From positions 4,360,001 to 4,424,000 of the forward strand of contig BSQZ01000036.1 of the NCBI GenBank assembly GCA_033239005.1: DNA of 64,000 nt. Reading direction: 5' to 3'. The DNA comes from Lamellibrachia satsuma (Eukaryota > Annelida > Polychaeta > Sabellida > Siboglinidae). The notes under the pieces were generated by a model. That model was not told the DNA's origin, searched no databases, and saw only the letters and a program-made list of their open reading frames with translations. The position numbers were made by a program, and so were the translations under genes. Shown here piece by piece: positions 54,335 through 64,000 of the stretch (positions are counted from its first letter, which is position 1; each line of letters starts with the position of its first letter).

Positions 54335-54419
54335 TGTAGGAAGGCATGTTAGACTTGCATTGAGCCGAATGCTGCACTTTCATTGGTTTGCACTAAGTCG
54401 AATGCTGCGCTTTGCATAT

Positions 54420-54845
54420 TGTGTTACAATGTATTCAAGTTAAATATTTTTCACCTTCTCTTTGGTGCTTTGAATAAAAGAATTTAGAAGAAACAAGTGG
54501 TGTCAAAACAACATGACACGCAGACATTACACGCTGTTCATAAATGCACAAAAAATTATGAAGGAAGGCGAAAAGCTAAAAGAAATGTTACAAAAAATTT
54601 CATACATTTAAGGAAAATGTTACCAAAAAGGATATTGTATTGCTGTTTTGTACTTGTTTTTTGGTTGATACGTTGCTTCGCAACTTTGCTGCTTCGTTGC
54701 CTAGCTACTTTTCAGCTTTGCTGTCTCGCTACTTTACTACCTCGCAACTTTGCTACTTCGGCATAAGTGATGACAACAATGTTATTGTTTACACGTTCGT
54801 GTGTTTCATCGATTAATACGCACTGTCTTTGTAAGACGTCTTTTC
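54420..54845. other. Gap with local short repeats
   Basis: 54660-54760 repeats cgcaactttgctacttcg-like words several times; no gene seen. Confidence 0.5.
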
Positions 54846-55378
54846 TTAAGCAGTGGGAGAGTCTAGGTACTCTTGCACGAGTTGACTCATTTCGTCTGTC
54901 CAGGCAGACTCCCAATCGCTGTACAACCGCGGTAATGTATCGATGATCTCGGCCTTTGTCGTCGGAAGGAGCAAGACAGTCGCGACATTGTAGCGATGAT
55001 CTCGGCCTTTGTCGTCGGAGGAAGCAAGACAGCCGTACAGGTGTTGCAGTCGTCTAGGGTGTTCGATCTGACAGCCCTCGCAATGGTCGTTTGCGCGTTT
55101 CACGATCCATTCACCGATGCACCTCGCAAACGCCTGCTTCATTTCCGCTTCCTCAGTGATATTTCCGGGAAGGGAGGGACGTCGACGGTACCGAGTTCAG
55201 GAGAAAAAGCAATGAACGTTATCAAATCATGATATTGGAGTCGATATCGATAGGTGTGGAGGATGATGTCCGCGGTAGTTCGATGCCGCTTTCGCTCGCA
55301 GCCGGTTTTTCTTCCGCAGTTATCGACGCCGTCGAGGAAGTGGCTACTGCTGACGCCGTCTTTGTCACGTTCCGCCAA
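54846..55378 (-). pseudogene. Unrecognised ORF with Cys/His motif (virus- or Polinton-associated?)
   Basis: Two overlapping minus-strand frames: 55378-55139 and 55142-54846. The second begins MKQAFARCIGEWIVKRAND and carries CEGCQIEHPRRLQHLYGC, a C-x2-C...HP...H...C pattern that I associate with small ORFs of invertebrate virus-like elements, though I cannot name the family. A 53-base tandem duplication (54941 and 54994) shifts the frame inside it; the tail EIIDTLPRLYSDWESAWTDE is in the restored frame. It lies 1.6 kb from the PolB remnant and may be part of the same old element. Confidence 0.4.
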
Positions 55379-55645
55379 AAGAACGTTTAGAAAATTGTAT
55401 TTTATATATTATTATTTTATTATATTTATATTATTTATTTATATTATTATTCTATTTTATATATAGCCACCATTTTAGAAGACATGACGTGGGGTGGCCA
55501 TCTTGGTAGGAAGCACGTGGGATTAGGAAGTTGACGCGACAATTTTTCGGTGTACATATTTACATTAATGACATTACATTACTCACGACTCCGTTTGTCG
55601 TTATTTCTTCCTCAGACAGTTGCCGTCGGCGACGTGGCGGTTTAA
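55379..55645. other. AT-rich gap
   Basis: ttatttatatt-type low complexity at 55395-55465; nothing else seen. Confidence 0.5.
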
Positions 55646-56180
55646 ATGATTCCTTCTGGTGAAGGTGGTATGGCACTCCTCACACGTCGCCGATGGTCGA
55701 GTCGACTTTCATTTCCTGACACTAATCATGCCCTTAACCAGCTCAGGGATTGTCTCCAGGACATCTTCCATAGCAGTAGGCTTGACTATTGCAATTCCCT
55801 ATATCATAATATTGCTCTCAAGCATATCATGAAACTTCAGCATGTGCAGAATTGCTTGTCGAGGGTGGTTACTAAATCGCCTCGTTTCTCACACGCGTTA
55901 CCACTTCTAAAATCTTTACATTGACTACCGATTCGACATCGCATTATTTTCCAGATTTGCACTATTACCTATGAAGCATTTTCATCCGGGCAACCGGCAT
56001 ATTTACATTACCTGCTCACTCCTGCAAGGAAGGCTAGGCAGCTTCGATCATCTAATTCACATTTACTTTTTATTCCCAGAATTAAGACAAACATTGGAAC
56101 TAAAGCTCATTACTTGTCAGTGTTAAGTCATGTGAAGATATATCAACATTTCGGCGTCATCTAAAAACCTACCTATTTGA
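55646..56180 (+). pseudogene. LINE RT C-terminal fragment
   Basis: Encodes FHSSRLDYCNSLYHNIALKH, LQHVQNCLSRVVTKSPRFSH and PLLKSLH, a stop, then in the following bases FQICTITYEAFSSGQPAYL, PARKARQLRSS and FRRHLKTYLFDLTY near 56150. This is the canonical C-terminal tail of a jockey-superfamily LINE. The catalytic RT part is missing. Confidence 0.85.
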
Positions 56181-56343
56181 CCTGACCTATCCCCTTAGCT
56201 GCTCAGCGCACAACCATCACTGTTGACGATTCGGAACTGAATTTGGATTAAGATTTGCCTAACACTGGTATTGGTGCGCTGCTGAGCTCGGTTTTCTGAG
56301 GATTTTGGCGCGATAGAAGTTTGTGGGGCCACTGTCCCTTCTC

Positions 56344-56882
56344 TCATTCCTTTAGAAACTCCACCTCCCACCAATCCAACTTATTTTTGAGGCCAACCTT
56401 CCTGATTTTTGTGTTGTCATCCCATCGAAAGCCTAGTATGGTTCTTGGGCATCGCATGTAGAACGTATTCAACCGCTTCTCATACAGGATATAATTGTGT
56501 CGGTCATACATCACTGCTGTACAGTAGAACGCCGAGTGTGTAAGCTTCGCATCCTCTATATCTGATGCGAACGGTGAAAGAGCTGTTTGATCAGACACGG
56601 TCAGAACGACGCCCAAACAAGGTGGGTGCCTCGCCCAGCTGTCACGAGATCGATTGGCTGAATATAGTGGAACCGAGATAGATGATATAGTCAACATTTT
56701 CCAGCGCGGTTCTAACCTATACCAGGTTTGGCTTGTCTGTTTCTTGGCTGTTTCTTGGCTTAAAATTAATCTTCCAAATACTGATCTTGAATCCAAATTC
56801 ATTGCAAGATTTGGCAAACTTCTCTAGCCTACTTTGGAGTAGTGTTGGGGAGAAGTCACAGAAGGCGGCATCATCTGCATAC
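56344..56882 (-). pseudogene. RTE-like LINE RT fragment
   Basis: Begins at MYADDAAFCDFSPTLLQSRL (56875s; catalytic ADD) and continues through a C-terminal half with SRDSWARHPPCLGVV-like and KRLNTFYMRCPRTILGFRWD in shifting frames. The KRLNTFHMRCLRRILGI-like tail is typical of RTE/BovB-type animal LINEs. The 5' part is replaced by a SINE whose head starts exactly here. Confidence 0.75.
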
Positions 56883-57170
56883 ATGGGGAGGCTGGTCTAG
56901 TGGTTAGAGCACCCGACTCCACCTACTGCCGTTTCGAAGCTTGGCCAATTTCGTTGATCCCACTTTGCCAGTGTCTTTCTGAAGAGACAGTATAATCTGT
57001 TTGTCCTTATATCTGGTGTCTATGCAAGGGGAAGGAAAAGATCCCACACAGGGGGTAAATGTCCATTGATTCTAGTTCCACGACTGGGGGCTGCTTCCCG
57101 GTCAGGTGTGTGAGAGGCGCCGAGCAGGCTGTATGTACGGCAGGAATGTCGTAGCTGACTCCCTATAGGG
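56883..57170 (+). repeat. tRNA-derived SINE
   Basis: A tRNA-like head with A box tggtctagtgg (56892-56902) and B box like gtttcgaagct (56930-56940) is followed by a unique body (gaagagacagtataatctg, ggggaaggaaaagatcccac). The spacing of about 28 bases between the boxes and the gttagagcacccgactcca text is tRNA-like. No functional cloverleaf is claimed. The right end is approximate. Confidence 0.7.
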
Positions 57171-57362
57171 GTCTAAAACAGATCTCTAGTTTATCATGTG
57201 CTTGTAGTTTAGCTAAAAAAATCAACGCGGCATTTACTTGCAGCGCATTTTGGGAAACAATCGAGAAATACGTCACAACGTGTCACGTGACTTCGCACAA
57301 ATTTACCTTTGGCGGCGCAGCGTCGTCGTATACCAGGCGGGCAGAAGTCGCTTGGAGAACAT

Positions 57363-57710
57363 ATGGCGGATGCAGTGGAGCCGAGTCCACCAGCGGAGGA
57401 GCCGAGTCCGCCAGCGGGCGAGACGGCGGAGACCAACGACGCGTCGGAAGCTGTCCCAGCGGCTAGCGACGGGCCCCCGCGGGTTCTGTTGACCGGCGCG
57501 ACTACCTTCATCGGCACGCACATACTGAACGAGCTCATGAATGGTGGGAAGTACCGCGTGCGCGCAGTGGAGGCACGCTTGACCAAGGAAAACATACTGA
57601 AGAACCTGTGCCCGAAAGCTCGCTACCCGGTGGAGGTTGTAAAGGCGGATATATGGGATGAGGCGGCCTGGCCTGCCCTCCTGTCGGACTGTACCTATAT
57701 CATACACACG
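57363..57710 (+). CDS. SDR-family NAD(P)-dependent epimerase/reductase, exon 1
   Basis: First coding exon of an extended SDR (dihydroflavonol-4-reductase-like/GRE2-like) enzyme, expected to bind NADPH and reduce a carbonyl or epimerise a substrate in the cytosol. A low-complexity acidic leader (EPSPPAEEPSPPAGE) is followed by the Rossmann motif VLLTGATTFIGTHILNELM (residues 57-75) and VVKADIWDEAAWPALLSDCT. ATG 57363 is chosen because the leader begins there; ATG 57309 is 18 codons upstream in frame. The exon ends at HT before GTGAAT (57711), or alternatively at a stronger donor CAG|GTATGT at 57780 with a poor-looking tail. Confidence 0.85.
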
Positions 57711-58502
57711 GTGAATAAGTTCTTGGCCTGTAGACGACTCAGCTTACCGGAAAGTGATTGCGTTAGCTGTGTCGTTCAGGTATGTAAAGGTCGGTTTACA
57801 CGACCGATTAGTTACCCAATTGGTCGGGCGCGACACAGTCGCGTGACAATGCGCAGGTACATTGTGCGTGCATTTAGATGAGGGACATGTCTAGACATTG
57901 CGACCTAGATCTTGAATTTATCGTTATTCGTACGTCAACCAAACTATCAAACACTAGGTAGAAGTTGCTACTGTAATTAATCCATGTCATAAACCTGCGT
58001 GTGTTTAACTTTAATTTATTCACCGAAATATCAGTTCAACATCCCGTTCATTTATCTTGTATGTGTACCCGTGCATGCAGGTTAAACACCACTTCTGAAT
58101 TTTGACTACATCTTGCTGAATAAAATGGGCACGCATTACAGGGGTTACGATCAATGTCACTAATAATGACCTGATCCGTGTCACTAATATGACAGTGATT
58201 GCGTTAGCATGACATATATTTGTAACTCGGAGCGGTGCGCACCCGTAGACTGGTACCAGGGTAACAAAAGGTCGCAAGTTCGCAAACGAACCCTTGTTAG
58301 ATTATCAACGTCCGCTGCTTCGTCACGCATATTCAAAAAGAGCTCGCCGTGCAAATCGTGTTTTGAAGTAATGATATGTTGTTCGCAATGGACAGTTAAA
58401 CGCGGGCCGTTCCCGTACGTAATATATAAAAGGCATTGTTCAAAACGCGCAAACCCGTAAGAGTTGGCGTCTATGGCCTGATGTCGGTTGCATACGCTGT
58501 AG
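57711..58502 (+). other. Intron of the SDR gene
   Basis: The family normally has a VASP-type segment between exon 1 and the next recognisable exon; I did not find it here. Confidence 0.5.
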
Positions 58503-58682
58503 GGAACGCTGAACATACTGAAGGGTGCCAAGGCGGCTGGCACCATCAAGCGGGTAGTCATGACCGGCTCGCTCGCTGCGGTCACCGGACTTATTAGCAA
58601 CAGCACCAAAAAGATATACACAGAGAGTGACTGGCCGGACAACAAAGAAGATCTTCCTGTCAAACTGAAGTGCGAGATGCAG
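58503..58682 (+). CDS. SDR gene, second recognisable exon
   Basis: Sixty codons between tacgctgtag and GTATGT, phase 0 on both sides: GTLNILKGAKAAGTIKRVVM, TGSLAAVTGLISN (the SS/S position of the catalytic triad) and KIYTESDWPDNKEDLPVKLK. This is the expected text after the Rossmann half and fits the reductase family well. It ends just before the YxxxK region, which should be in the next exon. Confidence 0.88.
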
Positions 58683-58967
58683 GTATGTCATACGCTTTGT
58701 TTTTCGATCGTCCTTTAACCTGTAGTACAATTTCAAACGTTAAGTGCCGGCTTTGTAAACGAATGTTTGCTTCACAATTGACTTGTCTGTTGACTTGTCT
58801 GGTACAATATTTATTTTCTTTGTGGCGTTTTGTGTTAATATATCCATCACCCACTGTATTCGTCAGCGAGACAAATGCTTGTGCCAAGTCAGCTGACATG
58901 ATGCAAGAAGTATATGCTGCCGACATATTTGGGGCCCCAAAGAGGAGGGGATGGGAATCAGATGTGA

Positions 58968-61716
58968 CGGTAGTAGTAGCGTTTAAGTTCTGAGGGATCA
59001 AATCCGGCGACCATGTGCCTGAACGACTTCCGGTTGCGCGCGCAGCATACCAGAGCGCCCCCTAGCGGCTATAGGAGCGCCTCCTGGCGAATAGAGGTAA
59101 ACCTAAGTGTAACCCCAACGTGTTGACGGCTGTGTAACCCTAAGTTTATGTCGTCTGCGGTGAATCCTGACCCAGAGAGGTGCACTTGCGAACAGTGGTC
59201 TGCTATAAACGTGTCAGGATATGCAGCTGACGTAAGCCGCACACAGAACAATACCAAATAAGGACATGCAGCTGACGTAAGCGGCACCAGACTCGTCGCG
59301 GAAAGTGCACCATCAGCATATTTTCGTTATATGTCAAATTTTATTAAATATTTGAAAATAATGACACAATATTGTCCACAAACGTTAGACAGAGGACTCT
59401 GTTTAGCTGTATGTTACTGCTTTTTAACTAAGGAATTACCACATTTAGCTGTATGTTAACGCTTGTAAGCTAAGTAATTACCCCCATTTAGCTGTATGGT
59501 AACGCTTTTTAACTAAGTAATTATCGCATTTAGTTGCATGTTAACGCATTGAAACTAAGTATTTACCACATTCACCTGTATGCTAAGGTACTCGGGAAAT
59601 GCGCATGATAAATAACACGGTTTTCTGTAGCGCTATTAGCATTGTTGTTAAAGCGTTGGTTTGCACAGTGGACGTATGCAAGTATGAACACGTTTAACGA
59701 TAAGCCGGTCATTTGCACTTAAATCTATCTAAGCTAGGTTCTGTGAAGGAAAGAACAAACTGCGTATGATTATAATGTATTTGTTATAACTAACCAAACA
59801 ATGCAAGAAGTACAAAACATTTAATTATGAACATAGTTGTCAGAATATAGTAATATAAACAAAAACACTACAAGTATTAATTAATATGATTATGAATTAT
59901 TAGTTTAATGCCACGCCTGTCGGGGCGCGGTATAGCAGAGAGCTATTTAAAAACACTGGGCGAGGTAAATACATATGCATAGACGAACGAGTGGACTGTG
60001 GACTCCGGTTGCCTTAGCAACGAACGGGGTGCGGCTAGCGCTGTTATGATCGATGTAACAACCTGCATAGTTGTAAGAACTGCATGTATAGTTTATGTAT
60101 GTTTTGGTACACTTGCATTGTATGACTAATCTTAGTTAATTGTAGTGCACTTTAATTTGCTAACTGTATATACGAGCGTCATAACAGAATAACGTTAGCC
60201 CTGTGCTATATGTGTCATTTTATAATATATATATTTTGTTGAACGGGCCCCTCGCCATACAAAATAAAAAATAAACTAGTTGTCCTCATTGCGTTAAATT
60301 TGCAATACATACGCATTAGAGTCCTCTAAATAGGCCACCCATGTGCCAAGATAAATTGGTCTGACTGCAGAGGCTGGCGAGATATACAAATGTGTATATC
60401 GGACAAAAACACGGGGTTTAAGGGGTGGCTGTTTCCAATATACAACTACACTCACCATTCTTGAAACCTAAATATTAGTTTACCACATGTTGTATTAGTG
60501 GATAAGATACAAGACGAAAGGTTTAATTTCGATACGCCACCATAAAGGGGTATCATATGACCAGACACCCGTTGCGGCCACCTTTAATACATTCAATAAA
60601 AAATGGTACAGCAAAAATGACACATGGTTTAGAAAATTGTAGAGAAATTTCATACAGTTTATAAAATGACAGACATAGCACAGGGCTAACGTCATTCTGT
60701 TATGACGCTCGTATATACAGTTAGCAAATTAAAGTGCACTACAATTAACTAAGATTAGTCATACAATGCAAGAGTACCAAAACATACATAAACTATACAT
60801 GCAGTTCTTACAACTATGCAGGTTGTTACATCGATCATAACAGCGCTAGCCGCACCCCGTTCGTTGCTAAGGCAACCGGAGTCCACAGTCCACTCGTTCG
60901 TCTATGCATATGTATTTACCTCGACCAGTGTTTTTAAATAGCTCTCTGCTATAGCGCGCCCCGACAGGCGTGGCATTAAACTAATAATTCATAATCATAT
61001 TATTTAATACTTGTAGTGTTTTTGTTTATATTACTATATTCTGACAACTATGTTCATAATTAATTGTTTTGTACTTCTTGCATTGTTTGGTTAGTTATAA
61101 CAAATATATTATAATCATACGCAGTTTGTTCTTTCCTTCTCAGAACCTAGCTTTAGATAGATTTAAGTGCAAATGACCGGCTTATCGTTAAACGTGTTCA
61201 TACTTGCATACGTCAAGTGTGCAAACCAACGCTTTAACAACAATGCTAATAGCACTACAGAAAACCGTGTTATTTATCATGCGCATTTCCCGAGTACCTT
61301 AGCATACAGGTGAATGTGGTAAATACTTAGGTTCAATGCGTTAACATGCAACTAAATGCGATAATTACTTAGTTAAAAAGCGTTACCATACAGCTAAATG
61401 GGGGTAATTACTTAGCTTACAAGCGTTAACATACAGCTAAATGTGGTAATTCCTTAGTTAAAAAGCAGTAACATACAGCTAAACAGAGTCCTCTGTCTAA
61501 CGTTTGTGGACAATATTGTGTCATTATTTTCAAATATTTAATAAAATTTGACATATAACGAAAATATGCTGATGGTGCACTTTCCGCGACGCGTCTGGTG
61601 CCGCTTACGTCAGCTGCATGTCCTTATTTGGTATTGTTCTGTGTGCGGCTTACGGAACCGGAAGTCGTTCAGGCACATGGTCGCCGGATTTGATCCCTCA
61701 GAACTTAAATGCTACT
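58968..61716. mobile_element. Fold-back element with about 1.1-1.26 kb inverted arms
   Basis: 58968-60226 and 60661-61716 are inverted copies of each other around a 434-base centre. Matching landmarks: ctgagggatcaaatccggcg (58991) against its complement at 61683, the gtggactgtggactccggtt/aaccggagtccacagtccac pair, and the outer cgtttaagttctgag. Arm 1 has about 200 extra bases at 59034-59232 that arm 2 lacks. Each arm holds 4-5 copies of a roughly 47-base unit (taactaagtaattacc...catttagctgtatg; 59405-59590 and 61310-61490). No ORF. It lies in an SDR intron. Confidence 0.93.
60227..60660. other. Centre of the fold-back element
   Basis: Unique 434-base spacer with no coding signal. Confidence 0.7.
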
Positions 61717-61854
61717 ACTGACGGTCCTCTCCTCCCTTTACATCCTAATCTCCGGGGGGGGGGTCGAGATTTCGGAAACATATTACTGACGCATACAGGT
61801 GTTTTTCTTTGGATGGGAATCTTGTTACGCATGACTATATCTTGTTTCGGGCAG

Positions 61855-62541
61855 ACGGAGATGGAATCGTGGAAGTACGTGCGCAAGTTTCCCAAAGGCC
61901 AGTGCTTCGACTTGACGGTTGTCCATCCGGCATTTACGATGGGCCCCTTGTTGTCGAAGGCCGTGTCGCCGGGACGTCTCGCCCCGCACCGTCAGCTGCT
62001 GGAACATGAGATCGACAGGGTTCCAAATGTCAACTTACCGCTCGTTGACGTCCGAGACGTAGCAATCGCGCACATCAACGCGCTGACGGCTCCCGGAGCC
62101 GCAAACAAGCGCCACCTGTTGACCGGAGACAACATCTCGTACACGCAGACGGCGCAGATCCTATCGGACGAATTTTCCAAGTTCGGCTATAACGTACCAA
62201 CGAAGAAGGCTGGGTCTATGTACATGTGGTTCGGTGTTAATTTCAGCGGAAACAGTAATTTCCGCCGAATGCGGCCAGTCGTTAACAAGGAGTTCAAGTT
62301 TGATAACACAAGTATGAAGAACGTTCTGGGTGTGACCCCTCGTCCTACCGCGACGACACTGATCGACATGGGCTACAGCATGATCGAAACTGGTTTGGTG
62401 AAGAAGACGTCCAAGTTTATTGGTCGCAAATCCGGTGAGCAACGCCAGGTTATAGGTTACACGTTTGAAGAGAATGTACAACGATTTTCATTGGTTAACT
62501 GGACAAGTTTTTTACGGGACATTGGGACATTGATTTTATAA
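61855..62541 (+). CDS. SDR gene, last exon
   Basis: Starts after cttgtttcgggcag in phase 0: TEMESWKYVRKFPKG, DLTVVHPAFTMGPLLSKA, VNLPLVDVRDVAIAHINALT, RHLLTGDNISYTQTAQILSD and a C-terminus TPRPTATTLIDMGYSMIETG, all typical of the C-terminal half of DFR/GRE2-like reductases. The stop is at 62539-62541. No AATAAA was noticed shortly downstream. The preceding exon with the YxxxK active site was not found between 58683 and 61854. Confidence 0.88.
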   Translation, partial: TEMESWKYVRKFPKGQCFDLTVVHPAFTMGPLLSKAVSPGRLAPHRQLLEHEIDRVPNVNLPLVDVRDVAIAHINALTAPGAANKRHLLTGDNISYTQTAQILSDEFSKFGYNVPTKKAGSMYMWFGVNFSGNSNFRRMRPVVNKEFKFDNTSMKNVLGVTPRPTATTLIDMGYSMIETGLVKKTSKFIGRKSGEQRQVIGYTFEENVQRFSLVNWTSFLRDIGTLIL

Positions 62542-62769
62542 GTATTTATAACATATTGGTTAGTTAAAAATGATATTCATACAAAACGTGCTACTATCGT
62601 CATATTTCCATCTCTAAATATTTTTTAAATAGACGATTTGGCGAAAAATTAAACTGCTGCTGTAGATACCGCTCTACTGCACTGAACCGACCAATGCATC
62701 TTCTGTGAACGTGAAGTGTAATATTTTCACCCTTTTTTATTGTCAAATTCCTGTTTGATAAAATGTATG
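62542..62769. other. 3' flank of the SDR gene
   Basis: Includes ttcacccttttttattgtcaaattcctgtttgata, a relative of the inner palindrome arms further right. Confidence 0.5.
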
Positions 62770-62771
62770 AC

Positions 62772-62802
<31 letters not shown>

Positions 62803-62817
62803 TATATATATACATAC

Positions 62818-62870
<53 letters not shown>

Positions 62871-62964
62871 CATACATACATTTCCCGTTTGATAACATTT
62901 ATGACTATATATACATATATATATATATATATACATAGAGATATATATATATATATATACACTC
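62770..62964. repeat. TA and CA microsatellites
   Basis: Alternating (ta)n, (ca)n and tacata tracts, with another tttcccgtttgataa motif at 62881. Confidence 0.95.
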
Positions 62965-63451
<487 letters not shown>

Positions 63452-63624
63452 TAGTCTACATTGAGAAAGAAAACGTAAGAGAAGTTGAACATTTCAATTA
63501 TACGAAACCCCCAACTAGCGGCGTATGAGTTAACCAGAGAAAATCGTTGTACATTTCTGTAAATGTACACATCTGACCATTGTTATTCTAAAATCATGTA
63601 AAATAGTATAAACCATAATATATA

Positions 63625-63670
<46 letters not shown>

Positions 63671-64000
63671 CATCCAAATTTGTTACTAAACCAGTTGCGG
63701 AAATTACTTAATTAAACTATTTACACACTACATATTAGGACATCAACGAACCGGATTCGCGTTAGGCTAAATCAGTTGAGGATTGAGTTTTAAGAGTAAT
63801 TTTTACACTAATTTCAAATTCGAATGAATAATATTTTGCGCTGCTTTTTTTATTAGCACTTATTTACGAACATACAGAGCACTCATACTTCACACCACAT
63901 TCAGTGGTAGAAAGAATGCATCGCACACCGCCTATATTTTATTCACTTACATCAACGTTTAAGTGTCCTGTTGACATTTCTTTTGTGTTTCCATTAGAGA
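63452..64000. other. AT-rich flank with a (TA)n tract
   Basis: (ta)n at 63628-63669; nothing else recognised to the window end. Confidence 0.6.

Noticed and set aside
56883..56955. A functional tRNA gene
   Set aside because: The A and B boxes are present but a full cloverleaf was not seen and a SINE body follows.
58855..58920. Possible microexon with CAKSADMMQE as the missing SDR active-site exon
   Set aside because: Splice phases do not fit the neighbouring exons and the tyrosine is absent.

Overview
This is a eukaryotic, almost certainly metazoan, window. There are no operons or bacterial signals. Coding pieces have GT-AG splice sites and the DNA is AT-rich. It is packed with animal transposable-element families: Penelope-like, DIRS-like, R2-like, CR1/L2/RTE-type LINEs, Ty3/Gypsy, PIF/Harbinger, hAT, MULE and pogo. 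The mix suits an aquatic invertebrate such as a lancelet, mollusc or similar; the sequence alone does not name the species.

Layout. 1-8.8 kb: two tandem copies of a unit carrying a decayed Penelope-like element (RT plus GIY-YIG endonuclease), an opposite-strand SGNH-hydrolase fragment and the tip of a LINE. Between them are a minus-strand gag-like ORF, another SGNH domain and an LTR-like repeat. 9.0-12.3 kb: a 34-bp minisatellite, an R2-like RT fused to a MULE transposase remnant, and an integrase-derived fragment. 12.46-15.93 kb: a broken DIRS/Ngaro-type element between 47-bp direct repeats. 16.1-17.6 kb: exons of an unrecognised gene. 18.4-20.96 kb: an LTR-like stretch, a chromodomain-like ORF and a hAT N-terminus. 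21-31.5 kb: two inverted PIF/Harbinger copies with transposase and Myb/SANT partner genes. 31.6-32.6 kb: a LINE. 33.0-37.35 kb: Gypsy-1, complete ends but damaged ORFs. 37.5-38.65 kb: a Gypsy RT/RNase H remnant with a 78-bp hairpin. 38.7-44.4 kb: a hAT-derived (ZNF862-like) gene whose exon is split by Gypsy-2, a young element with an intact 1351-codon gag-pol. 45.6-49.0 kb: LINE remnants and small inverted repeats. 49.0-53.2 kb: a type-B DNA polymerase remnant of viral/Polinton kind split by a complete pogo-like transposon. 54.8-57.2 kb: a Cys/His ORF, two LINE pieces and a tRNA-derived SINE. 57.36-62.54 kb: exons of an NAD(P)-dependent SDR epimerase/reductase with a 2.7-kb fold-back element in one intron. 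62.7-63.7 kb: nested microsatellites forming a long palindrome.

How it works together. Apart from the SDR gene and the unidentified exon cluster, the window is layered mobile DNA. Nesting gives relative ages: the PolB remnant is older than the pogo element, the hAT gene is older than Gypsy-2, and the Penelope stop codon predates the tandem duplication. Elements that look closest to functional are Gypsy-2, the Harbinger transposase (two exons, all three acidic residues) and most of the pogo transposase. All coordinates of splice sites and element ends were read by eye.
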